Assembly (NCBI RefSeq): GCF_036373705.1
Contig: NC_089856.1
Location: forward strand, 13,360,501-13,424,500
Source of the DNA: Amia ocellicauda
Lineage: Eukaryota > Chordata > Actinopteri > Amiiformes > Amiidae
Length of the DNA stretch: 64,000 nucleotides
Direction: 5' to 3'
Position numbers and translations under genes: made by a program. The first letter of the stretch is position 1; every line of letters begins with the position of its first letter. The notes under the pieces are model-generated. The model saw only the letters and a list, made by a program, of their open reading frames with translations. It made no database searches and was not told the DNA's origin. This document shows positions 11,340-23,862 of the stretch, in pieces.

Positions 11340-11437
11340 CTTGCAATAGACACAACTTGCTGTGCGTGTTCAGTGTTATATTACTGCGCTGCGGGAGAAT
11401 AAGGCTGCTGTCCACAGCGCTCCTCACCTCTTGCTAG
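11340..11437 (+). other. possible noncoding alternative first exon of slc11a2
   Basis: A moderately CpG-containing stretch ends in a good donor (cttgctag|gtatgt at 11437/11438) about 3 kb upstream of the exon with the internal ATG. Mammalian SLC11A2 has two promoters, so a second first exon would not be surprising. Only the donor supports this. Confidence 0.2.
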
Positions 11438-12493
11438 GTATGTGACTCTACTTTGCTCTTTGGACCAATAACTGACCAGCTGTCAGTATCAGTGTGTGTG
11501 TGTGTGTGTGTGTCAGTGACAGTTTCGTGTTGTAATTTATATTTCCGTTGTTGCAATTACGTGTTGTAATGCTGGAGTGCCCGTACCTTGGAGTGACGGA
11601 TGTATTGCCTTGTTTTTTTGGTTTGCTTGTTTCACCCTCGCCAGCTGGACTTTGGCTTTGAAGAGATGTTGTCACCAGCAGTGTGCCGTGTTTTATTTGG
11701 GACGCAAAAACAGGATGCAGACTGTGTAACCGTTATGATATCGTTATTGCCAGCAGTGGCAGGAGCAGTAGTATTTTCGACCTGACATCTTTGTTGTAAA
11801 CGACTGTCATGAAATAACGGACAGTAGACGGACTAGTCCAATCCGGTTCGGTTCAGTCCAGTGGATGCCGTGTTTCGCTCACTACTGGTTTATGTAACTC
11901 GCTGTGGGTAAAAGTGTCTTAATTGACCGTGAGAAGAAATTAGGCAAGCTCCCTAAGTTTGGAAAAGTCATGGGATCAGTCTCTCTCGCCCCCCCAAACC
12001 TCTCCTTCCCCGTCTCCCACTGCCTCTCTCTCTCTCTCTCTCCCCCTCCTCTCCCTCTCTCCCACTGCTTCTCTCTCCCTATGATGTTAGTGAGAACCCA
12101 GCTTCTGCTGGTACCTTATAGTGCCCGGTCTGTCACAAGCACACACATCATTCCAGTGTGTGTGTGTGTGTGTGTTTTGGGACGAGACTGTGTGCCACTG
12201 GGCTATCATTAAATACAAATGCGTTGCTTTAGTTGGCATGGTGCCTGCGCTCAGGACATGGAATGCCAGCATATTAACAGCAGCTTCACTTCCTGTATTA
12301 CCTGCAGTAGCTGCCTGCCCACACCCCCTGCTCAGAGCCCAGAGTGTGTGTGTGTTTGTGTAACCAGTGTTGTTGATGGTTTACACTCGGTTATGTGTGG
12401 GTGGGTGGTCTGGTGGCCTAGTATTGTTGACAGTGCCGACGCAGGTGTGTTTGTGTCTGTCTCTGCCTGTGTGGTGTTGGGGGGGTGTAAAGA

Positions 12494-12496
<3 letters not shown>

Positions 12497-12530
<34 letters not shown>
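12497..12530. repeat. (GT)n microsatellite
   Basis: Seventeen GT units in slc11a2 intron 1, within a larger GT-rich region (12150-12600). The intron from 11440 to 14418 otherwise shows no feature I can support. Confidence 0.9.
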
Positions 12531-12531
<1 letters not shown>

Positions 12532-14480
12532 GGTTTGGACCTGTGTGTGTGGGCGATAGTGGGGCGTGTGTGTCTGCCAGCCTGTATGTCTGTGTCTGCA
12601 GTTTAATTACCCCCCTCACACTCCTGTCTCAATGTACAAAGCTGCAGCTGGGTGGCAGAGCTGGGAAAAAAGAGTTGCAGTGGTTGCCCACAGTCTAACA
12701 GTCCAGGAACAACTGTGCATTGTAGTGCATTGGCACCCTGTGCTGTAGTACAGTACAACCCTGGTACAACCATTTGTCTCTTACTGACATGAGAGCGCTG
12801 CTCCTGTTTCAGACCTGGGAACACATGCCCAGGCTGAAATGAGGCCTGCTGTCACTTGGGTTCCCAGCATGCCCCTCTGGGAGTTGCTGGGTGTGGGGCA
12901 TGTGGGCCCAAGTGGACGTTGGAGAGGGAGACCGATAGAGAGAGCTGGGAGCCACAGATAGGAGCCAAGGAGAGGAATTGAGGGAGGGAGGGAGGGAGGG
13001 GGGATAAACTTGTGATACAGACCACACACCCCTCCCCCCCCATCTCTCGCAGAACAACAGCATTCCTGCCACTCATTCTTTCCCTCCCTCCCTCCCTCCC
13101 TCGCTCAGTCCCTCACTCTTTACTCTCTCTCACTGGCTCTCTGTTGGGCTGACTGACTTATCGACCAGGGCTCCACACTTTCATCCTCCAGCCCCCCCAC
13201 TGCTCTCTGACAGTAATTCCAGCAGGAGGAGAAGGAGGAGGGAGTTTTCTTAATTATTTTTTAGTTATTACTAAGACCTCCATTCAGACACACCACTCTT
13301 CTGGTCAATTGCATTTCAAGTTTCTGTTGCAGTGGCTGAAATGACATTTACAAATGCACTTGGTGTGTAGTTATAGTTAAGAGTATCACAGTCCAGAATA
13401 AACAATGACAACATTATGTAGGGTTCATACCAATTCATTGCTATGACTGTGTTAACTAAGTGATTTGGATTTTAAAAAATAAATTAATGAACAAAAATAA
13501 AATACGGATTTCATGAGGGCTGGTTGGTTTACAGTAACGGTTACATTCGGGTGTTTACAGAGGATCATTCTGAACAGTTTAGTTAAAATAGGCACTAAAA
13601 TGAGACTTGGCGATCACATTAGTGTTACACTGTGGCCTGGGTTGCACGTTTCCACTGGGTTAACTGAATCGGGTGTGGATTTGGAGCAGCCTGGCTTGAC
13701 CTTTGTTGAGGTTCAGGCTGTTGCTCAGCCTTTACATGCTGGAACACAGTGTTGTAGAGTTTGCAAGGACGTGAAATGTGACTCACAGCAGTTCATCTTT
13801 GAGAAATTGATCTGGGGTCCGAGTCTTCAAACTCCACTTCAGGCTCTGCTGTGTCATGCTAACCGAGCAGATTTGTTTTTGTATTCGTTTTCACTTTTTC
13901 TCCATTCCCTGTATTTTATTTTTCTCACACGTGGGCTGTCCTGTGCTTTCTGTTCCAGACGTGTCAGCAAAAACATGTTTTGAAACATTTGCCCCACAGA
14001 TGAAGAAAAATATAGACCTGTGAAAAAGAGAGATGTGATTCTTACTCTCAATGTTGCATAAATAGTAATGTTGACTGTGCTCTCTTTAGCCCTGCTGAGT
14101 CATGATCCTGACTCTCACTCCTCGCACTGGTGTTATGCAACAGTGTATTGCAGCAGCAACTTCACAGATTGGTGCAGATGTGTTAATAAGTGGACACATT
14201 GACCCGTTCACACACACAATGTCAGTATCTGCTATGAGGCTTTGCTAATGCAGGTATTGCTGTAGTGCCACGGTGCCACACGGCGCCAGGGTGCTGCTCT
14301 GTGGTCCACTTGGCACAGGCAGGTGTGTGGAGTTTTTTTTTTATGTTCATTTTGCTGAATCAAGTATTACACTTTTTTGTGTTACTACAGTTGTTGTGTT
14401 GTTTTTTTCCTCCTCCAGGTAGGGTTCCTGCCCCCGAAAGTTTTGACATCCCCCCTGTGACCCTCCCAGCTGCCGTTGCC

Positions 14481-14723
14481 ATGCCAACAGACCTGGAGCC
14501 GTCCCTGAGGGAAGGTAGGGACTGCTGGACACACAGATAGACACAAATACACACACACAGACAGACAGACAGACAGATGCATAGACAGTTGCACACTCAG
14601 GGAGATACACACACACACACACACTCAGAGACGCATAGATACACACACTGCTCTGTCCCATTTCGCACCTTCTCCCTCTCTCTTTCTCTCCTTGCACCCC
14701 TGGCTGTAAGAACATCATCTTCC

Positions 14724-14773
<50 letters not shown>

Positions 14774-17700
14774 GGACCCATGACAAGCAGAGTACATACA
14801 CAAAGCACATACACACACAAGCACATACACACACAAAGACGGGACACTGAGAGGACACTGTGTACTGCTGCAGAGCTGAGACAGCAATTTTGGAGGGGGG
14901 GAGGAAGAGCGCAGGAGAGTGTGATTGTGACAGAGTGTGTAATGAGAAGTGGGAGAGTGTGTCTGGAGACTGTGAGTGTGTGTGAGGTAAACTGTATCTG
15001 TGTGAAGGAGAGACAGGTTGGTCTCATGCCACAAGACAGCGAGTTAGTCACTCCCCTCAAACCTCACTAGCACAATAAAACGGGAAGCTGTGGGTAATAA
15101 ATAGAACTCGCTAAGACCGAGAGACGCCTGGAAAGACTGAGAGAGAGAGAGAGACGGGGTAGAGACGGTGAGACTAAGAGACGTGTGGATGGACAGAGAG
15201 AGAAACAGAGGGATAGAGATGGGTAGACTGAGAGACAGGTGGACAGACTGAGAGAAAGAGAGAGAGACCCCAGGAAGGGAGATTCAAATCGAGAGAGGGA
15301 GGGAGATAGGCGAAGGGAGACAGTTTAGTGTCAGACTGTCCCAGATATCTCCCCAGCATGCCAGCCCAAAGCACACAGCTCAGTGAGAAGTCCAGACTGA
15401 GTGAGTACTGCTGTAGCTCTCCTTCTATACCCGTTTCCCCTGTTTCTCTCTCTCTCTCTCTCTCTCTCCCTCTCTCTCTTTAGGTTGTGTCTGTTCCTCC
15501 ATCTCTTTCTTGTGTTTTATCTGTTTTCTCCTTCTTTCCTTCTCTCCCCGCCCCTTCTCTCTCTCTTTCTCTCTGCCTTTTCTGCTATTCTTATCTCTCC
15601 CTTCTCTCCCCGCCCCTTCTCTCTCTCTCTTTCTCTCTGCCTTTTCTGCTATTCTTATCTCTCCCTTCTTTCTGTCGCTTTCTCTCATTTGTGGTTTTAT
15701 GTGTAGATCTAGTTATTTTTCTTTGTGTGTCCTTTTAAATGTGCAATTAAGGTGTTACAAATTCTAAGAAACTTTCGTACTCTATCAGTCGTTACAGTTT
15801 GAAGTTGAGCAGTTGCTTTGTTGGAACTGGGCTGGAGGATCGCATTTGACACATTAGTGAGATTGTAACTGATTGGAGCTCACACTGCCCAGCTACTGAC
15901 CTGCGAGAAGCTTGTGTGTGTGTGCGCGTGTGTGTGCTTGTGTCTGTGTGTGTCTCGGTCTCTATGTGTTTGTTTTTGCATCTCTGTCTCTGTGTGATGT
16001 GACTTCTTATTATTATTATTCTGTCCCATGTTTCAGATGACTTCCCCCAGGAGAATGGAGACCACGTTCCAGCCCTGCAAACACATTACAACTCAATCAC
16101 CCCGCCGACCTCCCCTACAGACCAAGATGAGCCGTTCTCCACCTACTTCGAGGACAAGGTCCCCATCCCAGAAGATACCAAAGTGCGTGGAATGAAGGGG
16201 GGGAGGGGTATTGGTAACAGGTGTAAGAGGTTCAGGATTCAGGGTTCAAATTCTGGAAATCTGGGGAAAATCATGGCAAACCATAGTAGAAGAGAGTTTA
16301 TTTAATTTAATTAATTTATGTATGTATTGCTGGAAAGTCAACAGCAAAATAATCTCTCTTTTTCTCCCTCTCTCTCAGATCGGGGTTTTCAGTTTTAGAA
16401 AGCTCTGGGCCTTTACTGGGCCAGGCTTCCTAATGAGCATTGCCTACCTGGACCCGGGCAACATCGAGTCTGACCTGCAGTCCGGAGCCAAGGCCGGCTT
16501 CAAGGTACCGGTCCGCCCTCTACCCCCCACTCCCCTGCCAGTCAGTCAGCTAATATTTTGATCTGTTTGGCATCTTTATTGAAAAGGGTTTTGTCCAGCC
16601 AAGCCTGGAATAAATAGTAGAGCCCTGGTCCTGGAGAGAGACAGTCCAGTGTAGTCCAGTCCAATCCAGTGTCTGACCAGTTGTGTGTGTTGTCTGTCCA
16701 GCTGCTCTGGGTGCTGCTGGTCGCCACAATCCTGGGGCTCCTGCTGCAGCGCCTGGCCGCCCGGCTCGGCGTCGTCACCGGCATGCACCTGGCAGAGATG
16801 TGCCACCGCCAGTACCCCACTGTGAGTACTGTCTGTTCATCTGTCTGTCTGTGTCTCAATCGGTCTGTCAGTCCTCGACTGTGTGTACTGCCTGTCTGTC
16901 ACCTATGTCCTATTCTCTCTCTCTCATCAGGAGTAAACAAAATCCCCAAAATAGATTGGCACTGTGGACTATTGCAGTATAATCACCTCCCTCTTCCCGA
17001 CTCTCACTTCCCCTCTCCCTTTCTCTCCCCAGGTTCCTCGTATCATGCTGTGGTTGATGGTGGAGCTGGCGATCATTGGCTCTGACATGCAGGAAGTCAT
17101 CGGCTGTGCCATTGCCTTCAACCTGCTGTCAGTGGGCAGGTGTGTGTGGGGATTTCTCTCTGATCTGCAGATGTTTTTCGTTTTTAAATGGTTTAATTTT
17201 AATAGCAATAATAATAATAATACTGCTACTACTAATTACAGTAATAATGGTGTTAATAGCTATAATAACGACTACTAATAGAGACTGTGTTGTGATTCTT
17301 ATTTCTGCAGAATTCCACTTTGGGGGGGCGTCCTCATCACCATCATAGATACCTTCTTCTTCCTGTTCCTGGATAAGTATGGTGTGTGCCCCCCTTACAG
17401 AGCACTGGAACTGCAGCTCTCACACAGCCACAACCCAGACACCCATCTACCAGTGAACCTGTCTCACTGTCAGCATCGCCATCAAGATAATAGTAATAAA
17501 CTGGCTGTGTGTCACACCATTTGTCTTCCCCCTTGTAGGTCTGAGGAAACTAGAAGCCTTCTTTGGGTTCCTCATCTCAATCATGGCCTTCACCTTTGGC
17601 TACGAGGTAATTGGTCAAATTCCTTCCTGCACTGATTGGCTAGGGAGATCTGCATTGTGATGTGTGTGGGCGTGTCCTCTCTCTCACTGGGTGGCCTGAT

Positions 17701-18555
17701 TGGCTGCAATTTGTGTGTGTGTATATTCGGTGACAGTGTGTATCCTCTTGTGCATTCTGTGACACCGTGTGTGAAGTATATAACTGTGTGTGTGTGTTTG
17801 TTGTCGTGTGTGTGCAGTATGTGATGGTGAACCCGAACCAGGGCGAGCTGCTGAAGGGGATGTTCCTGCCATACTGCGAGGGCTGCGGGCCGATCCAGCT
17901 GGAGCAGGCAGTGGGCATTGTGGGCGCCGTCATCATGCCTCACAACATCTACCTGCACTCTGCCCTCGTCAAGGTACCGGACCCGCGGGGGTGGAGGGGG
18001 TGTAGTGCGTATTGTGTCCAAGGGCCTCCTGCAAAGACATTTCCTAAACCTGTTCTTTGAAAGAGAGAGAATGTTTGCTAAAATGACAGATCTTTTTTTC
18101 TGCTCTCTCTCCCCCATCTCTCTCTCCAGTCTCGTGAAATCAATCGTTCCAATAAGAAGGAGGTGAAGGAGGCTAACAAGTATTTCTTCATCGAGTCGTG
18201 CGTGGCTCTCTTTGTCTCCTTCCTCATCAACGTGTTCGTAGTGGCCGTGTTCGCACAGGCCTTCTTCGGGAAGAACAACCAGGAAGTGGTGAGTTGAGGG
18301 GGGTGACGGTCATGCGTTTCCTGCTTTCCAGTACAAGGTGTGCTGTTGTGCTGTTGCAGCTTGAGGTGTGATGTTGTGCTGTTGTGCTGTTGCAGCTCGA
18401 GGTGTGTGCGAACAGCAGTATCCCCCACAGCGGCCTCTTCCCCGACAACAACAGCACCCTGCAGGTGGACATCTACAAGGGGGTAAGTCTTGGGGGTTGT
18501 TCACAGGACTTCAGAATCCTTGTGCTAAAATAAGTCCCTAACACACAACTGTCTG

Positions 18556-18601
<46 letters not shown>

Positions 18602-19865
18602 CAGGGAGTGGTTCTGGGCTGTTTCTTCGGCCCTGCAGCGCTGTATATCTGGGCTGTGGGGATCCTGGCAGCGGGACAGAGTTCCACTATGACCGGGACA
18701 TACTCCGGCCAGTTCGTCATGGAGGTGAGTCTCTCCAGCTCTCTCTGTCCCTGTATTCCCCTCTTTCTATCTTTGATGGGGCCAGGACATAAACTACCGA
18801 GTTTGACCTTGCAAACTTGTCTGCTCCCTCTCTCGCTCTCTCCTCCCCAGGGTTTCCTGAACCTGCGCTGGTCTCGCTTCGCCCGGGTGTTGCTCACTCG
18901 CTCGCTGGCCATTGCACCCACGCTGCTGGTGGCCGTGTTCCAGGACGTGCAGCACCTGACCGGCATGAATGACTTCCTGAATGTGTTACAAAGCATGCAG
19001 GTCAGAGAGAGAGAGTGAGAGAATGTGTGTATGTTATGGAAGGGGGAGGAGAAAGAAAATGGAGAAATGGGTTGGGGGGTTGCACCTTGACCTTGAAAAT
19101 ATAAACTCTCTTTTTCGTTTTCTTTTTCTCTCTCTCAGCTGCCCTTCGCTCTGATCCCTATCCTGACTTTCACCAGCCTCTCCTCCATCATGAACGACTT
19201 TGCCAATGGACTGTGAGTACAGGGGTCAGGCGGGAGAGGTGGGGTGCTAATTTGCATTCCAGAAGAGTGGCATGCATTCAACTGGGGAGCAGTACTACTG
19301 ATGATGATGACAAGAATGTGTCCCCTGTCCCCGCAGCATGTGGAAGGTGGGCGGTGGTATGATGATCATGCTGGTGTGTGCCATTAACCTGTACTTCGTG
19401 GTGGTGTACGTGGCGGCGCTGGAAAGTGTGACTCTGTACGTCATCGCAGCCCTGCTTTCCATCGCCTACCTCAGTTTCGTAGGGTACCTGGTGAGTCAGA
19501 CGGGGAGTGTGTTGCCCCATTTCTGTGTGTTTCTGTCTCTGTGTCCCTGTGTCTGTGTGTATCTGTCTCTGTTTATGTGTCTATCTGTTGATCAGTCTGT
19601 ATTTGTCTCTATTTCTCTTTACTTCGGTCTTTCTCTTCCTTTCTCTCCCTCTCTCCCCCTCTGTCCTCTGTGTTGTACAGCCCGCTGACTCTCTCCTGTG
19701 TTTAACGTGTGTGTGTGTGTTTGTGTGTGTGTGCGTGTGCATCTCTTCTCCCCACAGACCTGGCAGTGCCTGATCGCACTGGGAGTGTCCTGGCTGGACG
19801 TGGGCGGCAGGGTAAGCAGCCAATTGGGAATCCTGGTGGAGGAGCCGACCGAGTCTGACGCGTGA
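14481..19865 (+). CDS. slc11a2: slc11a2: proton-coupled divalent metal transporter DMT1 (NRAMP family), long C-terminal form
   Basis: Imports Fe2+, Mn2+ and related ions with H+ at the plasma membrane and endosome. Exons: 14419-14514 (ATG 14481), 16037-16182, 16379-16504, 16702-16821, 17033-17139, 17311-17381, 17539-17606, 17818-17973, 18130-18288, 18396-18482, 18605-18724, 18851-19000, 19139-19212, 19337-19490, 19758-19865. All have GT/AG borders and matching phases; together they give 559 aa (human about 561-568). Seen: DPGN at residues 85-88 and MPHN at 264-267, the two metal-binding helix breaks; the [18 protein letters not shown] transport signature; N-glycosylation sequons near 335 and 347-348 in the large extracellular loop. 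The tail ([20 protein letters not shown]) resembles the mammalian +IRE tail. SLC11A1 was considered because CTDSP1 and VIL1 neighbour it in human, but tails, neighbours and loop sequences favour SLC11A2. Confidence 0.93.
18341..18406 (+). repeat. tandemly duplicated splice-acceptor segment at slc11a2 exon 11
   Basis: A 30-bp segment (tgctgttgtgctgttgcagc then t[t/c]gaggtgtg) occurs at 18341-18370 and again at 18377-18406, offset exactly 36 bp. Each copy carries a pyrimidine/cag acceptor and the first bases of the exon. Only the second copy (exon start 18396) continues into conserved coding sequence; use of the first would read CTT GAG GTG TGA and stop. Confidence 0.85.
18553..18597. repeat. 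(TC)n tract before slc11a2 exon 12
   Basis: A long pyrimidine tract that also serves as the polypyrimidine tract of the acceptor at 18603-18604. Similar (TC)n blocks lie at 14730-14769 and 15446-15480 in earlier introns. Confidence 0.85.
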
Positions 19866-21359
19866 CCGCACACTCCCCACCCCTCCCCAACGCCTGCGCA
19901 CAAGGGGCCAACCTGACGCTAAGCATGCTGGGAAAGGGGGGCAAGATAAGGAGGGTGGGAGGGAGTGGGGTCAGCTGTGTGGCCTGCTTGTGTATGTGTG
20001 CAGCCGTTTGTGTTCAGCTCTAGGGTGTAGTGCTGATGGTAACCCCTGTGTTTTTAGCTTTTTCCCCCTGCAGAGGAGGAGAAGCAGAAGAGGTGTGGTG
20101 ACTTGTTTTTATCTTTGATTTTAAGCTGATGCAGTTACACAGCACAAACGCACACTCGTATGTGTGCGCACACACTTGCACGCGCACACACAGACAGTCG
20201 CAGTTAGAAAGACAGCATGGTGTGGACATGAGACACAGAACCACAGATGCTCCCAGACAGACACAAAGGGGTGTAGAGTGACGTTATTGGAAAGAAATAT
20301 GACTGTTATGGAAACGAGTAATTATCACAGCAATGCATATCTGCCTGTCTGTCTGCTCACTGGAGAGGAAGGCACTGCTGCTATCTGCAAAGACTAGAAT
20401 TATTTATATTTTTATTTTCATCATTGTAATGTTTTAGACTTTTTACTGACAGTTCTGTCGTAGTATTACTAACCAGAGCCATATCCCACTTCTCTCTAAG
20501 TAAGCTAAACATTCTCGCACTTGGATGCCCCCCGTGGCCTGTCAGGGTAACTACAACCAGCATCAAAATACCCCACACTGCTAAAAAACTTTCCCCTGCA
20601 GGGCAGTTCGGGGGGGAGGGGGGCTCTTGATCCGAGTCCAGCAGTGGGGTTGGTACTGTCTCGTCTCCTTTGTTTTCAGTTCCGTTGTTTATCACACACC
20701 TTTGCTTTTGTCCATGAGTATAGGAGTGACCTCTGAAAGCAGAGCCCACAGCAAATGGTCAAATATACCACTAATATTATTTTTAGTATTAATATTACTA
20801 TTACACCTCCTCGTCTCCTCCTCCCGGTACTGTGTTGGACTCGATTCACCAACGTTAGCTAATCAGTGCACCTGCTGTGTGGCCTGCAGGCTCTCGGACT
20901 GTATATACCTCATAAATACCTCCTGTATTATCAGCTGGGACTGTGGTTTCAGTGCTGTGTGTGTGTCTGTTAGTGTGTCTGTTAGTGTGTGTGTGTGTGT
21001 GTGTGTTAGTTTGGGTGGAAGGGGGCATCCCAGCATCGATTTCTCCCTCAGTATACAGCTTCCCCTGTGTCAGGGTCTGAGTGCCAATACAGCAGCTGGC
21101 ACATCAATCCATAGCATTAAATCTTAGATGGGACTCTCTCCACATCCTGCATTAATAATCGTATAAAATGAATTCCATTTTTGTTGTTGTTGTTTTAAGT
21201 GTTTGACCGACCTGTCAATCAGAATGTGATTTTAATTTAACCTCGACTATGATCAACCATGGGTCATTTATAGATCTTTTATCACTTTAACATTACTGTA
21301 AAATAATGTGTGTATGTATATGCATACATGTATATATAATGTTACTGCACAAAATAATG

Positions 21360-21396
<37 letters not shown>

Positions 21397-21600
21397 AATA
21401 TAAGTTTTGGAAAATTCAATTCTCCTGCATAAGCTGCCTGAAAATATGTGAAAATTGTGTTGTTGTTTTTTTTAATTAGAGGGGGGGTGTAGCTGTCTGC
21501 CTGTCTGTACAGCTCCAGAGGCAACTCAGCATCCTTAATCATACCCCAAATACATTTTTATTATTTTGTTTAAATAAAAGTTTTGTAACTGGTGAGAGAA
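19866..21600 (+). terminator. probable 3' UTR of the long slc11a2 transcript with AATAAA
   Basis: If exon 16 is not spliced at its internal donor (19811/19812), the transcript runs into this region. A consensus AATAAA at 21573-21578 is followed by a GT-containing stretch. I searched for CAGTGN loops with a 5-bp upper stem, the core of an iron-responsive element, and found none that pairs properly. A short TA microsatellite lies at 21363-21391. Confidence 0.4.
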
Positions 21601-23622
21601 TCAGCAGGCATAAGTTCCTGTACTGTGATGTCTTTGCTCAATTAATCCCCACCCCCCTCACCTCATCTTAAAAATAAAACCAAATGTATCAAAATAAATA
21701 ATAATAACAATAAAAAAAGAAACGCCGAGATTAACACAATTGTCTGGAGTGTTTGGTGTCGGCTAACATGTCACCCCCACATTTGCTCGCTGGCTCACTG
21801 CATGTCCTGTAAAACAGAAGTGATGTACTTTGTAACCGGCACATCATTTTGACTTATAAGTGGTGCCCCCTTAAAACCCAGTGGTGTTTAAAAGGACACT
21901 GCCCACAGAGACAAGTACGTACATACAAAACTGATTGGAAGGAATTGTCGTACATATGACCTGATGGTTTTTGCCCCCGAGTCTTGTAAATGCTAGAGTC
22001 TGCCCAGGGTCCTGCCAGGCCATAAAGAGCACCAGTGCAGGGCTGGCATCATTATTACAGCTGTTAGTGGAGTGCTTTTAACAGGAGGTAGATGGATTAT
22101 GTTTTTCAGCCAGCAAAATGAAGGCAGAGGGCGCAGTTGGGGGGAGTTAACAGAGACGAGCACATCTCTGTATGTTTTATTGACTTCTGGTTTCTGCTCT
22201 TACCGTGTGTAGTCGGGTCAGTCCTAGCCAGCCCCCTCAGATGCAGATGTGTCTCCTCACAGCAGACATCTAGTGTGGATCTGCACTGTGAGGATGTGTG
22301 TGTGTGTAGTGTATGTGTGTTACTGTGAGTATGTGTTGGTGTGTGTGTGTTTCATTCACTCTGCAGTGATGCTGTGCTGTGAGCCTTCCTGCCTGTGCAG
22401 TAAGTAAATGCGCTGTACTGCACTGTACTGCGCCCCCTTAACTCTGTACCTCAGAATCTCAGCTGATCGTCAGACTCAAACCCATGTGTTTCCATCTGCA
22501 GTGTGACCTGTTTTACCAGGACTGGAGACCCTGCTATACTGGTGTAGTAGTTTACATTTTGTTGGTCTGGACGAGGTTTTACCCCTCATTAGACCAGCAA
22601 TCACAGTAAAATTTGTGCATTCGACTCAACTGCAGATGGAGAGGCGGTCATTTAATCCCATAATTCTCCCCAAGATTAAATCCCTTACGATCTGCTCTGT
22701 ACTTGCATGCCACCATTGCCAAACGCTTGTCAGCGCACAAAACTTCCCAGGTTGGCTTATTTCACATTATGGTAGTAAATAAAATCGTCCATTTCACGCG
22801 TCGGTTGTGTGACCTCTGCTCCTCCCGATCTCTGTGGGACAGAGCTGGCGCACGTGTTCTGATCATGCTGCTGTCTGCCTGTCTCACTCACAAGCCTCGC
22901 AGGGTCAGCTTCCTGGTGGTTGTTGATGATGTCACTGTGGTCCTGGCATTCATAAGGTTGAGGTTGCCCCATTCAAACACGCAAAATATTGTTTTATTTT
23001 AATAGTACAGGACTGGAAAAGTCAACCAGGGGACGTTTTGTATGCTGAGAACTATTGTATCCCAGATCCGCTCTCCTGAGCATTGGCGTGATTGAGGTCA
23101 GCTTGCATCTCCCACTCCGATCGTCCCCTCTGTTAATTAATTGATTGAATAATGAATTGTAATTAAGTTTTTCCAGCAGCAGGAATGATGGCGCTGAGAC
23201 TCGGTAATTTGAACTGTATCAATCAAACTGGGTGGGGGGCTGTCAGAGATGGGTCAGAACCAGGGCAGGAGTGATCGCACAGATAACCTGTATGTCACCT
23301 GCCTCCTCCCACACGCACATTGGTGAAGTCCTTCAGCCAAATTATTTAATTTGATAAAATACCCGTCTTAGGTTCTGATTACCCTCAGTATAAAGATGCA
23401 GCAGTTTCGCCCTTAACCAGCCCTGCTGTCTATTACACTGTGTCAGTCAGCAACCTTGTGCCATAACTGTAGCGCTTTGTCCTGATTGGACGATCACAGG
23501 TTGGCACGGCACTGCCCCCGCTGGTCTGGAACACTCTGCCCTTGGTGCCAATCACCCCCATGGGGCATGTCTTTTGCTCCACCCTGTATAAAGTATCTAG
23601 TTGTGGGGTCTCCCTCTCTCAG
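21600..23622. other. gene-less stretch inside the slc11a2 locus
   Basis: Between the long-form 3' UTR and the alternative last exon. It contains a copy of the dispersed CCAGGACTGGAGACC motif and short GT runs (22295-22350). I see no conserved frame or RNA gene. Confidence 0.5.
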
Positions 23623-23790
23623 GGCTTCACCAGCTGTCCATGTGTGACCTCCCTGTCAGACCTGTGAGTAACCGTTTTACCCTCTCTCTTTCTCCATCTG
23701 ACTATCTTGCTCTCTCTCTTTCTCACCCCCATCCCTCCATCCCTATCTCTCTCTCACCCTCCTGCCCAATTCTCTTTTTCCCCCACTCAG

Positions 23791-23862
23791 TTCCGGCTGA
23801 TGCCTCACTCTGACCTCTACCTCCTGAACGAGATGGATGAAGCGACGCCTGGGGAAAGATAG
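23791..23862 (+). CDS. slc11a2: slc11a2 alternative last exon (short-tail, non-IRE-type form)
   Basis: Exon 16 has an internal donor after the codon for Arg542 (ggcagg|gtaagc at 19811/19812, phase 0). Splicing to the acceptor at 23789-23790 (pyrimidine tract, cactcag) continues in frame as FRLMPHSDLYLLNEMDEATP then GER and TAG, giving a 565-aa protein. The mammalian -IRE tail has PELYLLN in the same place, after a similar DCGR. The Y-L-L-N segment corresponds to the tyrosine-based signal reported to sort that isoform to early endosomes. A 41-bp exon-like block at 23623-23663 lies just upstream but would shift the frame. Confidence 0.75.
   Translation, partial: FRLMPHSDLYLLNEMDEATPGER

Noticed and set aside
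14481-19865. Calling the transporter slc11a1
   Set aside because: Human synteny with CTDSP1 and VIL1 suggests it, but both C-terminal tails, the loop sequences and the higd1c, ctdsp2 and avil neighbours fit SLC11A2.
21871-21900. CAGTGG loop with partial stem as an iron-responsive element
   Set aside because: The loop-closing pair is mismatched, there is no clear bulged C, and it lies beyond the likely poly(A) site at 21573.
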